Positions 39,578 through 48,076 of a DNA stretch of 64,000 nt are shown one piece after another. This stretch comes from Methylotenera sp. (lineage in GTDB: Bacteria > Pseudomonadota > Gammaproteobacteria > Burkholderiales > Methylophilaceae), in the NCBI RefSeq assembly GCF_030684185.1, contig NZ_JAUXOY010000030.1:1-64000 (forward strand), given 5' to 3'. Position numbers and translations under genes: made by a program. The notes under the pieces were generated by a model. The model was not told where the DNA came from and made no database searches. It worked only from the letters and a program-made list of their open reading frames with translations. Numbering within the stretch: position 1 is the stretch's first letter; every line of letters begins with the position of its first letter.

Positions 39578-40000
39578 ATGATAAAACGTAAACTGTTCTG
39601 GTGGTTACTCATGCTTTTACTACTGGTAAGCGTGGTATGGCTGGCAAGTAATAATCAAGGTTACGTGCTTATTGTGCGCCCGCCATACAGATGGCAATTC
39701 TCGTTCAATTTCCTGCTCATTTTAATTGTCTTAAGTTTTTTACTTTTGCACTACTTTTTAAGATTTGTGCATTTTTTAAGATTCTTACCAGCCAATAGGC
39801 GCAGCAAACAAGAAGCTCAACGCTTAAAAGCCAGCAATGACGCATTACTAGAAGGCATGCATGCGCTGGCAGAAGGTGACTTTGAAAGTGCCGAGGTAGC
39901 CGTTAAACATGCGCATGATTTAATTCAAAATGCTGACCATGAAAAACTATTAGCCGCGCTTGCCTTAGAAAAAAATAAACAGGGATTTTTATTTAAATAG
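39578..40000 (+). CDS. hemY: HemY N-terminal domain only (short form)
   Basis: 140 aa, compared with roughly 390-400 aa for usual proteobacterial HemY. It keeps the HemY_N membrane part: two transmembrane helices (about 7-26 and 43-65) with the intervening GYVLIVRPPYRWQFSFN segment, and one TPR-like helix pair (about 90-140). The frame ends in a plain TAG at 39998-40000, and only about 100 bp remain before the converging mxaL gene. No other frame continues the protein, so the C-terminal TPR domain is missing, not frameshifted. Confidence 0.75.
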   Translation: MIKRKLFWWLLMLLLLVSVVWLASNNQGYVLIVRPPYRWQFSFNFLLILIVLSFLLLHYFLRFVHFLRFLPANRRSKQEAQRLKASNDALLEGMHALAEGDFESAEVAVKHAHDLIQNADHEKLLAALALEKNKQGFLFK

Positions 40001-40054
40001 CGCTACTACTAAACCTAACTTCCGATAGTGTGCAAGATATTTGGAACATACACC

Positions 40055-40090
40055 GATAAAAAATAAAGGGTTACATTTTTTATGCAACCC
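40055..40090 (-). terminator. Intrinsic terminator of the mxa operon
   Basis: Stem GGGTTACAT (40068-40076) with ATGCAACCC (40082-40090), one mismatch, five-base loop. On the minus strand it is followed by TTTATTTTTTAT. It lies 12 bp beyond the mxaL stop and ends the mxaRSACKL unit; it may also stop transcripts arriving from hemY. Confidence 0.8.
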
Positions 40091-40101
40091 TGTTAGCCAA
40101 C

Positions 40102-41079
40102 TTAGGAATCTGTGTGCTTAAATAAGCGCTTATCAAAGCGATTTGATAGCACATCAGGCAAGTAAGTAGCTAATACCATCAATATGGCTAGTGCTAAATA
40201 AATCCAGCGTACTGAATATTCAGTCACAAACTTCGCCGCTGGTGCTTGTGATTGCACAAAGTTGTAAAAATCTGGTTTATCTAAGCCTTCTACATATTGT
40301 CCTTTAATTTCTTCCGTCATTGCCATTAGGTGCTCTACATCTTGTTTTGACAAATAACGGTCAAATTCCGCATAAGCCACGGGTGGGTCTGGGTCGTCTA
40401 AGCTGGCATCGTTATACATAATACCGCCGCCTGCGCTTTCTGCCGCCGCATCTGTGCCCCAGTAGCCGACAAATTTATTGTTGGCATTAAAACGTTTGAT
40501 GGGTGAAGGTTCATGACCGCCTACGCCGACAAATATTACATTTTTGCCGATGCGCACATTGCTAATATCTAACTTGTTAATACCGTTGGCTTTGGGGGAT
40601 TCATCGCCATCGGTAAAAAATAGCATTTGTGCGGGGATATTTAAATAATCAAATGTTTCCTCAGCCGCCTTAACGCCAAAAGTCATGCGGCTGTTGCCGC
40701 TCCACGCCATACGCCATTCCAGGTGATCAATTGAGTCGTTAATGATGTCAAAATTTTTGCACACTTCTAGTGGCATAAATAGCAGTGCTACATTTTCTGC
40801 CGCAAAGATACCCACGCTTACATACGTGCCGCAGGGCGAGGTTTTCACTACTTCTCGCATCAAATGTTGCGTGTAAACCAGCCTGCTCACGGGCAGATTG
40901 TTCAACTTCATGTCTTCTGCATTCATGCTTTGCGAAACATCGGCCACCAGCAGGTAGTTATGCACTTCTTGCTTGAGCTGAATTTGTGGCTTGAGTAAAG
41001 CGAGCAATAAAAACAGTGATGCTAAAACCAGCAATACCGTTTCGTAATTGTCTTTAAACAGATTGATTACTTTTTTCAT
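40102..41079 (-). CDS. mxaL: MxaL-like VWA-domain protein (operon-terminal copy)
   Basis: 325 aa: N-terminal transmembrane helix (about 15-30), a von Willebrand A domain with the MIDAS motif DVSQS (about 48-52), and a second transmembrane helix near the C-terminus (about 292-310), like BatA/BatB proteins. MxaL acts in inserting calcium into MxaFI methanol dehydrogenase in model methylotrophs. ATGA overlap with mxaK. A near-identical paralogue is encoded at 45744-46712, about 80% identical by eye (not computed). Confidence 0.88.
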   Translation of the reverse strand: MKKVINLFKDNYETVLLVLASLFLLLALLKPQIQLKQEVHNYLLVADVSQSMNAEDMKLNNLPVSRLVYTQHLMREVVKTSPCGTYVSVGIFAAENVALLFMPLEVCKNFDIINDSIDHLEWRMAWSGNSRMTFGVKAAEETFDYLNIPAQMLFFTDGDESPKANGINKLDISNVRIGKNVIFVGVGGHEPSPIKRFNANNKFVGYWGTDAAAESAGGGIMYNDASLDDPDPPVAYAEFDRYLSKQDVEHLMAMTEEIKGQYVEGLDKPDFYNFVQSQAPAAKFVTEYSVRWIYLALAILMVLATYLPDVLSNRFDKRLFKHTDS

Positions 41080-41657
41080 GGCAAACCTTGCGGCAAATTG
41101 CTAATTTCCATGCCTGATGGGTCTTGCGGCACGGTTTTAATATTGCCTGGAATCACGCCCAGCAATAAACTTAAGTTAAATTTTGCCGCACGTGAAGTGG
41201 GGTCTAGCTTCAAAGCTTGCTCGTAGGCAGATTTGGCTTGTAAGTAATCAAACTTGGCTTGTTCTTGAATCTCGCCTTCTGCCGTGACTAAACGTTGCAA
41301 GCCTGAGCGAAATAAATTGTTGCCGATGTTGTAGTTAATATTTGATTTAAGTGCTTGGCTGACTTCAAAAGTTTGTTCGCCTTGTTTTTTGGAGGCTTCC
41401 AATACTTGGCCAAAACCTTGTACGGCATGTTTAAAATTGCCGGTTTTACCTTGCTGGTAAGCATCGGAAAACTTCTTATGAAATGGATAGTTTTCGTCGT
41501 TAATAACTTCGCCCGCGAGCAATGCATGATTCACCTTGCTGATTTTATTGGTTTGGTAAGCTTCATAAGCCGTGCCAACCAACCCCACCAGCAATGCTAA
41601 AATGAGCAGCTGATTTTTGCGGAGACTATTTTTCTGAGAACCAGCATGTTTTTTCAT
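41076..41657 (-). CDS. mxaK: MxaK-like membrane-anchored TPR protein
   Basis: 193 aa from the preferred ATG at 41657, which has AAAGG about 7 bases upstream; a TTG at 41672 would add five residues and overlap mxaC. One N-terminal transmembrane helix, then a helical region ending in a TPR-like unit (AKSAYEQALKLDPTSRAAKFNLSLLLG). MxaK is part of the MxaACKL calcium-insertion set. Its position between mxaC and mxaL is the standard order. Confidence 0.85.
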   Translation of the reverse strand: MKKHAGSQKNSLRKNQLLILALLVGLVGTAYEAYQTNKISKVNHALLAGEVINDENYPFHKKFSDAYQQGKTGNFKHAVQGFGQVLEASKKQGEQTFEVSQALKSNINYNIGNNLFRSGLQRLVTAEGEIQEQAKFDYLQAKSAYEQALKLDPTSRAAKFNLSLLLGVIPGNIKTVPQDPSGMEISNLPQGLP

Positions 41658-41668
41658 TCGTGCGCCTT

Positions 41669-42634
41669 TCAATCATGAATCTTTAAATTTTTAATCGTCA
41701 AAATCAATAAACCCAATATTAAGGTGATAATGATAAACACCCTTGAGTAATCATAGCCTGCGATAGTTTCGGTGTATTTAATTGTCTTTTTCTCGCGCGA
41801 GTCAATGTCACGAATGGCAGACTGCAATGACTCAGCATCTTCAGCTTCATAAGCGTTATATTTCAGCCCTAGGCTCTGAAAATACTTATGTAAAACGATG
41901 GAGTTAGGCACGCGATCTTCTTCATAGACCTCTTTAGTGAATATGCTAGGCTCACCTGGCTCGCGTAACATAATCCAATAAATGCTGAGTTTTCGCTCTT
42001 TTAAACGTTGGCTTAATAAAAATTTTACCCTTGGGCTGAGTTTGCCTGCACCATCAGATAGCAAAATAATTGCGCGTGAACCTGAATTTTCAATTTTATC
42101 AAATAGCCCTAAGCCTTCGGTAAGACCTGCGCCGATATTGGTTTGGTTTAGCGAGGGGCTGGTAGCGGCCACAATCGCCGAGTGAATCGCATCACGGTTA
42201 GTGGTGATTTTTACGCCATATAAAGCAGAGTTAGTAAAGCCCACTACGCCCATCATGTCGTTTGGGCGAGAATCAATAAACTGCGTAATAATGCGTCGCG
42301 CGGCAACAGATTTAATCTCCGCCACATTGCCCGAGTTATCGCCCGTAAAAGGGTGATCCATACTCACACTGCGGTCTATCACCATCACGGTTTGCGCGCC
42401 CTTGCCTGTACGTTGCACTTTTTCATCGTGCCCACGTGGGTTTGCTAAGGCAATCACAATACATGCCAGCAGCAAAGCGGTCACCACTTTAATCGCTAAA
42501 TTGAGCCTGTTTGAGAGCTTGTCTTCAGGCATCATCTCCAGCCAAGTATAGACTTTGCCTTGATGACCTTTAAGCCAAAATGGTAGTAGCGCGAGGGGTA
42601 ATAGCAATAATGCCCAAGGAGTTAAAAAAGCCAT
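41669..42634 (-). CDS. mxaC: MxaC-like VWA-domain membrane protein
   Basis: 321 aa of BatA/BatB type: N-terminal transmembrane pair (about 5-20 and 48-66), VWA domain with MIDAS motif DRSVS (about residues 87-91), and a C-terminal transmembrane helix followed by a basic tail. Start overlaps the last base of the mxaA stop. Predicted to work with MxaA, MxaK and MxaL on calcium delivery to methanol dehydrogenase in the periplasm. Confidence 0.87.
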   Translation of the reverse strand: MAFLTPWALLLLPLALLPFWLKGHQGKVYTWLEMMPEDKLSNRLNLAIKVVTALLLACIVIALANPRGHDEKVQRTGKGAQTVMVIDRSVSMDHPFTGDNSGNVAEIKSVAARRIITQFIDSRPNDMMGVVGFTNSALYGVKITTNRDAIHSAIVAATSPSLNQTNIGAGLTEGLGLFDKIENSGSRAIILLSDGAGKLSPRVKFLLSQRLKERKLSIYWIMLREPGEPSIFTKEVYEEDRVPNSIVLHKYFQSLGLKYNAYEAEDAESLQSAIRDIDSREKKTIKYTETIAGYDYSRVFIIITLILGLLILTIKNLKIHD

Positions 42635-43575
42635 TAAACGCCCCGCTCACAATCGCGTAGTTGCTTGCTCAATTGCGCCAAATCAGCAATGATTTTTTGG
42701 CTGTTACGCGGCTCTACTGCGTATAAAGATTGATTAGATGCATCAAAAAATGCTGCAATTTCAGTTTTCATTTTTTTGAAACTTGGGCGCAGGCTAACAA
42801 AATTTTCAATATCACGCGCAAACATATTGGCACCATAGTGTTGGTTAAACGCTTGATGCACATAAACCAAGGCTTGTTTTTCTTCAACTGCCGTTTTAGC
42901 GGCAGTTGATTTGGCTATACGTTTTAATTGTCGATGCGCTTTGGCAAACGCGCCGCCCATAAAGGGTAGCCAATTACCATCTGCATTCATATAGAGCAAA
43001 CCCAGCAAGCTGGCGATTAACATACTCAAAAACACCCAAAGCCGAGTTTTGTGCGCACGAATATCTACCAAAGGCGGCATAGCATCTAGCTGAATATTTT
43101 TTTGTGCTGTTTCAATACCACCTGTGACGATGGGTGAAAGCCAAAAACCCCAAGCAGGCACTTCTAGCGCCTCAGCCTTTGCACCACCGGTGAGTGCTAA
43201 TTTTTCAGCAGGCAACTGCATCACGGTGGGCTTACTGGGATTAGTAAATGGTTGATAGCTTAAATTGACAATGTATAGCGTGTGCGCTTTTTGTTGGTCT
43301 GTGATTACATTCACATCCACCAACTCAACGCCATTGCTTTTGCTGCCTTTTTTTGGAAAAGCACCTTCTGCAATTTTGTAAGGCACTGGTACTTCCAGCA
43401 CGATTTTACGGCTTAATTTATCGCCAATTTGCACGCCGTAGGTATTGACAGGGTTAGTAAGCGACAGTACTTTTGCGGCTGTAATATTTTCTTCTGCCGC
43501 ATGTAATGTGAAACTGGTTAACAATAAGCCTGCTAGCAACAACGTGGCACATAATTTTGAAATTGGTTTTATCAT
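42634..43575 (-). CDS. mxaA: MxaA-like periplasmic/membrane protein
   Basis: 313 aa: signal peptide (about 1-27, ending LHA), a beta-rich periplasmic domain (about 35-180), one transmembrane helix (about 184-200) and a helical cytoplasmic C-terminus with the YVHQAFNQHYG motif. MxaA is required for calcium insertion into MxaFI in model methylotrophs. It starts 2 bp after the mxaS stop. Confidence 0.85.
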   Translation of the reverse strand: MIKPISKLCATLLLAGLLLTSFTLHAAEENITAAKVLSLTNPVNTYGVQIGDKLSRKIVLEVPVPYKIAEGAFPKKGSKSNGVELVDVNVITDQQKAHTLYIVNLSYQPFTNPSKPTVMQLPAEKLALTGGAKAEALEVPAWGFWLSPIVTGGIETAQKNIQLDAMPPLVDIRAHKTRLWVFLSMLIASLLGLLYMNADGNWLPFMGGAFAKAHRQLKRIAKSTAAKTAVEEKQALVYVHQAFNQHYGANMFARDIENFVSLRPSFKKMKTEIAAFFDASNQSLYAVEPRNSQKIIADLAQLSKQLRDCERGV

Positions 43576-43577
43576 TT

Positions 43578-44465
43578 TTATTGGCTCATATTATGTTCAA
43601 AATAATGCGTGATGGTTTCTGGCTTGTAGTCGGCGTGCATAAATAACGCAGGCGAATCAAACTTGAGAAATAAAGCCTCTAGTGCGTGCCTGCGTTCATT
43701 AAACGCGGTGATAAATTTTGCTCTGACTTCATACCTAAAAAACAGTGTTTTATTCAAGCCAGTTTCGGGGTCTATCATCGTGCCAAAGCCAAATTTCGGC
43801 AGTTTTTTATATTCTTCGTCATCCCACAAAACCACAGGAATCACTTGATGTGCCGACATGGCGGTGAGCGTTTGCTCAATCACGCTCAGCGGCATATGGA
43901 AGTCTGAAATCCAAAACACTAGCCCTCTGCTTTGCCCAAGAAAATTGGGGACATCTGTCACCCCTTCAGCACCCACCCGCATTTTGTGGTAATCATGCAG
44001 TTGCGCAATGGCTTCTTTGGATTGATGCAGGTTGCGGCTTAAAGGCAGTGTAAAATCTTCAAGCACATGGTTGTTGTAGCCAATAAAGCTAAACACATCG
44101 CCTGCTTGATAAGCAGAATTGGCCACCGCCGTGGCAATTTCAATGGCTTTATCCAGCTTGCGTTGCTTGCCTTTAAACTGCATAGAGCTCGATAAATCGC
44201 ACACCGCATAAATTGGCGTAGTGCTTTCTTGGTTAAACTGCCGCACCTGCACTTGCTCAAAGGGGTCGCGCAGGGTTTGGCGAATATCCATGCGCCTTGC
44301 GTCAGGGTAATCGACCAAATTGACATTGCCGCGATAGTCTAAGCCCAGCCCGCGTTGCGTGCCACGATGACTGCCTAATTGCAAACTCGCCGACTTCCAA
44401 GAAACAATGTACTCAAAAGGTTTGGCATAAGCGGCATCCGCCGCGTTGCGTATGGCTAAGCTCAT
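43578..44465 (-). CDS. mxaS: MxaS-like DUF58/VWA protein
   Basis: 295-aa soluble protein with a DUF58-type VWA fold; a MIDAS-like CDLSSSMQFKGK motif sits near residue 91. DUF58 proteins commonly pair with MoxR-type AAA ATPases, and this gene follows mxaR by 4 bp. The pair probably acts as an ATP-driven chaperone for the membrane VWA proteins encoded downstream. Confidence 0.87.
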   Translation of the reverse strand: MSLAIRNAADAAYAKPFEYIVSWKSASLQLGSHRGTQRGLGLDYRGNVNLVDYPDARRMDIRQTLRDPFEQVQVRQFNQESTTPIYAVCDLSSSMQFKGKQRKLDKAIEIATAVANSAYQAGDVFSFIGYNNHVLEDFTLPLSRNLHQSKEAIAQLHDYHKMRVGAEGVTDVPNFLGQSRGLVFWISDFHMPLSVIEQTLTAMSAHQVIPVVLWDDEEYKKLPKFGFGTMIDPETGLNKTLFFRYEVRAKFITAFNERRHALEALFLKFDSPALFMHADYKPETITHYFEHNMSQ

Positions 44466-44469
44466 GAAA

Positions 44470-45519
44470 TTAAGCGGCTTTGCTAAACGTAGTGCTAGGC
44501 ACAGCCACGGTACTCATAATATTGGCTGTCAATTCACGCGCAAGCGCGGTTCTGCGATTTTCATACATGCTGTTGAATACCAAACGATGCGAAATCACCT
44601 CATGGAATACCGCATGAATATCTTCAGGGTACATGCTATCGCGATTATTCAACCATGCGTTTACACGCGCCGCTTTCATTAGCATACCCATACCGCGCGG
44701 GCTTGCGCCCGTTTGAATAACACGTGTCACATCTACACTTTCCATTTTTACACCAAATTTTTCTGGGTGTTGTGTGGCATCCCATAAATCTAGCGCGTAC
44801 TCTTCTAATACATCGCTCGATTTAATATAGTTTTGCAATTGCTCTGAAAATGCATTGAGCTTGTCAAACTGTAAAATATCGCTTTCCACTTGCTGTGTTA
44901 GTTTTTCGGCATTTTGAAACTTAGTGTTAAATACCAGTGATTTTTTCAAGTCACGATCGGTTGGAATCTCAATCGGAATTTCCATCATAAAACGGTCGCG
45001 CGCCGCAGAGGGAATTTCAAACGTTTCATTTTTTTCAACCTGGTTACGGTCAGCAAATACAATCATGTGTGGCAGACGGTATTCTTTTTTGAACGCGCTG
45101 ACATGACGCTCTGCCATCACTCGCAACATTAAGGCGTGCACTTGTGGACGGGCACGGTTGATTTCATTAAAAAAGAATACAGATAAATTTTCACCCGCAC
45201 GCAATAACGGACCTTCATCGATTTTCGGACGGCCGTCATCGCCTAAATAAGTGTGGTAAATCAAGTCATTCGGCATTAAGTCCACCGTACCCTCAATACG
45301 CTCGTAAGCCCCACCAATGCCGCGCGCAATGGCTTGCAACAGCGTGGTTTTGCCCACGCCCACGCCACCATCAAGCAACACATGGCCACGTGCAAAAATA
45401 GCTGTATTCATTAAGCGAACCGCTTTACTTTGCCCGACAATGACTTTATTCACTTCATCTTCAAGTTTTAATGCGTGCGCACGCACGTCGGTGAGTTGAG
45501 CGTCTAATGGTGGTGACAT
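44470..45519 (-). CDS. mxaR: MoxR-type AAA+ ATPase
   Basis: 349 aa with Walker A GGVGVGKTTLLQ (about 56-67), a Walker B-like SVFFFNEINRA, and sensor-type SAARDRFMMEI. It is the founder type of the MoxR family that assists methanol dehydrogenase maturation. The gene opens the mxaRSACKL run. Upstream is a 224-bp gap with several repeats, so this is the most likely start of the main operon. Confidence 0.9.
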   Translation of the reverse strand: MSPPLDAQLTDVRAHALKLEDEVNKVIVGQSKAVRLMNTAIFARGHVLLDGGVGVGKTTLLQAIARGIGGAYERIEGTVDLMPNDLIYHTYLGDDGRPKIDEGPLLRAGENLSVFFFNEINRARPQVHALMLRVMAERHVSAFKKEYRLPHMIVFADRNQVEKNETFEIPSAARDRFMMEIPIEIPTDRDLKKSLVFNTKFQNAEKLTQQVESDILQFDKLNAFSEQLQNYIKSSDVLEEYALDLWDATQHPEKFGVKMESVDVTRVIQTGASPRGMGMLMKAARVNAWLNNRDSMYPEDIHAVFHEVISHRLVFNSMYENRRTALARELTANIMSTVAVPSTTFSKAA

Positions 45520-45743
45520 AAAGTTTCCTTTTTTAAGCTTACGTTTTAAAGCTACGATTTTTAAACCTGCGTTTGAGTCTTACTTTTCTAAGGAGTCTTG
45601 CATTTACAATGCAATGGCTCTACCCCTTGTTACAAAGCGTTACCGCAATGTAACAGAATGTTTGCTAGGCTCAATCATCCAGATTGGATAATTTTAGTGG
45701 TCCAGCAAACTTTTATTTTATAATAAAGTTTAATCATCCAGAA
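45520..45743 (-). promoter_or_regulatory. Structured regulatory gap between mxaL-like gene and mxaR
   Basis: The gap holds three copies of a CTGGA-type element on the minus strand: CTGGATGAT at 45733-45741 and 45674-45682, and CTGGACCACT at 45696-45705. It also holds an inverted repeat TGTTACA/TGTAACA (45628-45634, 45649-45655) with a third GTTAC inside, and a 7-bp hairpin TTGCATT/AATGCAA (45598-45614). The genes on either side are separated by only 0-9 bp, so the gap probably contains the mxaR promoter and regulator sites. Confidence 0.5.
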
Positions 45744-46712
45744 TTAGGCTTTTTTATGCTTTAGGCGATATAACAAATCTGGCAAATAAGTGGCCAAAAC
45801 TGCCAATGCTGCTAACACCAAATACAACCAGCGTAGCGAGTAGGCCGTGATAAATTTGGCCGCTGGTGCTTGTGATTGCACAAACTGATAAAACGCTGGT
45901 GCATCTAAGCCCTCTACGTATTGACCTTTAATATCAGTCGCCAAGCCTTTTAAGTAGCCAGCCTCTTGCTTTGATAAATAACGGTCAAATTCTGAATAAG
46001 CCACCACTGGATCTGGATCGTCTTTGCTGGCATCGGCATAATTAGCGCCCACGGCACCAGTGTCTGCCGCCGCATCTGTGCCCCAATAACCGACAAATTC
46101 ATTATTCGCATTGAAACGTTTGATGGGGGATGGCTCATGACCGCCAACGCCCACAAAAATCACATTTTTACCAATGCGCACACCGCTCAGGTCTAGCTTG
46201 TTAATGCTATTGGCTTTTGGCGCTTCATCGCCATCTGTAAAAAAGAGCATTTGCGCGGGAATATTGAGATAGTCAAAGGTTGCCTCAGCCGCCTTAACAC
46301 CGAATGTGATGCGGCTATTGCCACTCCACGACATGCGCCATTCTAGGTGGTCAATGGTGTCGTTAATGATGTCAAGATTTGCACAAACCTCAAGCGGCAT
46401 AAACAATAACGCTACGTTTTCTGCCGAAAAAGCGCCCACACTGACATACGTACCACAGGGTGAAGTTTTCACCACTTCACGCATCAAATACTGTGTGTAA
46501 ACAAGCCGACTCACAGGCAGATTATTCACCTTCATGTCTTCTGCATTCATACTTTGCGAAACATCGGCAATTAGCAGGTAGTTATGTACTTCTTGTTTGA
46601 GTTGTATTTCTGGCTTGATTAGAGCAAGCAATAAAAATACGGCGGCGCACAAATACAACACCGTCTCGTAGTTTTCTTGCAACTTAACCTTAAGTTTGGT
46701 TATGTGGTTCAT
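45744..46712 (-). CDS. Second MxaL-like VWA-domain protein (paralogue upstream of mxaR)
   Basis: 322 aa with the same layout as the terminal mxaL: N-terminal transmembrane helix, MIDAS DVSQSMNAEDMK, long identical stretches such as LPVSRLVYTQ and REVVKTSPCGTYVSVG, and a C-terminal transmembrane helix. Differences cluster in the N- and C-terminal ends and in one loop (about 215-230), as expected after duplication followed by constrained divergence. It is transcribed with the unknown membrane gene 8 bp upstream. Usual mxa clusters, as I recall them, have a single mxaL. Confidence 0.85.
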   Translation of the reverse strand: MNHITKLKVKLQENYETVLYLCAAVFLLLALIKPEIQLKQEVHNYLLIADVSQSMNAEDMKVNNLPVSRLVYTQYLMREVVKTSPCGTYVSVGAFSAENVALLFMPLEVCANLDIINDTIDHLEWRMSWSGNSRITFGVKAAEATFDYLNIPAQMLFFTDGDEAPKANSINKLDLSGVRIGKNVIFVGVGGHEPSPIKRFNANNEFVGYWGTDAAADTGAVGANYADASKDDPDPVVAYSEFDRYLSKQEAGYLKGLATDIKGQYVEGLDAPAFYQFVQSQAPAAKFITAYSLRWLYLVLAALAVLATYLPDLLYRLKHKKA

Positions 46713-46720
46713 TGGATAAA

Positions 46721-47155
46721 TTATGATTTAAAGGTTGAACGAAACATAAGCACCGCACCTTTGCCAAACCCGTAACTTGTGGTGAGAAGACTGGCAAATA
46801 AATATATTTGAAAAATTTGTGGTGGCGGTACTTTGGGCGTATCTAATATTGGAAAGATAGCCATCAATAAAAACAGACTGGAATTAGTAAAAGCTCCTAC
46901 CACCATCGCCCAGCGTACATGCCAGGGAAATGGTACCTTTGCGGCATAGTAACCAAAAATGAGCGCACTCATCAGCAGAAAATCAATATGCGCCTGAAGC
47001 AAGCGAGTGAATTTACCTGCAAAAATATCTTTAAGCGGCGCAACACCAAAATTTAAGCCAACCATACACCAAGCCAGCAATAATGCCATTAACATCCATA
47101 GACAAGCACCCTGAATCAGCACGACATTTCCTGCATGTTTATCATTTTGGTGCAT
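46721..47155 (-). CDS. Four-helix membrane protein, unknown function
   Basis: 144 aa with four predicted transmembrane segments (about 11-32, 50-70, 80-100, 115-135) and short loops. A histidine lies in the second helix region (LLQAHIDFLL). The size, four helices and the AH-xx-LL pattern faintly recall the HabB/StyC membrane isomerase group, but this is a weak resemblance. GGGGGA upstream of the ATG is a strong Shine-Dalgarno. It is 8 bp upstream of the second mxaL-like gene, hence likely in the mxa transcription unit, and divergent from a TetR-regulated operon. Confidence 0.6.
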   Translation of the reverse strand: MHQNDKHAGNVVLIQGACLWMLMALLLAWCMVGLNFGVAPLKDIFAGKFTRLLQAHIDFLLMSALIFGYYAAKVPFPWHVRWAMVVGAFTNSSLFLLMAIFPILDTPKVPPPQIFQIYLFASLLTTSYGFGKGAVLMFRSTFKS

Positions 47156-47204
47156 TACTATTTCCCCCTTATTTTTGATATGCTTTGTTCAAAAATCTTT
47201 ACAG

Positions 47205-47246
47205 TTGCATTTAGCGCAAGTTAGCGTTAATATGCAGACAGGTCTG
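47205..47246 (+). promoter_or_regulatory. Promoter with TetR-type palindromic operator
   Basis: Plus strand: TTGCAT (47205-47210), 17 bp, TAATAT (47228-47233). Immediately downstream, over the expected start site, is CAGAC-AG-GTCTG (47235-47246), a perfect 5-bp inverted repeat of the kind bound by many TetR repressors. It drives the 247-aa gene and tetR. A wider inverted pair GTTCAC/GTGAAC (about 47246-47277) lies just after it. The site sits between divergent genes and could also repress the membrane gene on the other side. Confidence 0.6.
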
Positions 47247-47323
47247 TTCACTTATTTACAGTCTAATCCCAGTGAACATAATTTTGCAAGCGATTTAAAA
47301 ATAATTTTTTAAAGGGGTTTATA

Positions 47324-48067
47324 TTGAGCAACACTTTGAATATTAGCCACACTCATTGGCAATGGTTGCGCAATATCGCTCGCATCGGGGAAAAGCGTTC
47401 AAACGCCAGTCTATATGGGCTTTCTGACCACATTCACCAATGGAATATTGCGCGTATATCACGCAACCATTTGCATGGGTCAGCGCAAAACTTATCCATT
47501 GAAAACGTGCTAGATTTAAAAACTATTATTCAAAATAGCCTGAGCAAAGCAACAACTGCCCAAACGGAAGTGATTGCCGACCAATTGTTATTTTTAGCCA
47601 TTGGTGCAATTCAAATAGAATCGCAAAATGGCTCAAATGAAGCTTGGCGATTAGTGAATCGTGCCATACAAAATATCGCGGCACCTAAAAAAGAAAAGCC
47701 CGCACTTATGCTTAGTTTCATGGCAATGCTACTTGCGACATGCACCTACATCGCGATGAATACACCCTCTAAAACGCACATCATCACACCTGCTTTACCG
47801 CTAGCAATGGAAGTTAATAACTCGCCAGACCCAGTCACCATCAGTATGTTGGAGTTGACTTACAACAAAATGAAAGCGGGTACTTGTCAGCTACCACAAG
47901 CCGCTATGTTGCCGCCTGCACAACGACATGCGTTTTTAATGTTTGTGAATGCAGGCACCATTGACGTGCATCATGTAGAAGATTTGAGGCAAGCCTTAGG
48001 CTATGTAAATTGCCTATACCCGCAAGAACTGATGCACCCTACACACACTTACGGGAATACGTTATAA
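47324..48067 (+). CDS. Unknown protein with one transmembrane segment
   Basis: 247 aa, no family recognised. Residues about 1-125 are soluble and helical with many His and Asn; a single hydrophobic segment (about 127-145, LMLSFMAMLLATCTYIAM) is followed by a C-terminal domain with two cysteines (in GTCQLP and YVNCLY) that could form a disulfide if periplasmic. TTG start with AAGGGG about 8 bases upstream. It ends 9 bp before the TetR gene and shares its promoter, so it is probably the regulator's principal target. Confidence 0.6.
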   Translation: MSNTLNISHTHWQWLRNIARIGEKRSNASLYGLSDHIHQWNIARISRNHLHGSAQNLSIENVLDLKTIIQNSLSKATTAQTEVIADQLLFLAIGAIQIESQNGSNEAWRLVNRAIQNIAAPKKEKPALMLSFMAMLLATCTYIAMNTPSKTHIITPALPLAMEVNNSPDPVTISMLELTYNKMKAGTCQLPQAAMLPPAQRHAFLMFVNAGTIDVHHVEDLRQALGYVNCLYPQELMHPTHTYGNTL

Positions 48068-48076
48068 GGAAACATC

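Noticed and set aside
40001-40101. Possible frameshifted remainder of hemY
   Set aside because: The 100 bp after the hemY stop contain only a terminator for the opposite strand; no frame continues a TPR-like sequence.
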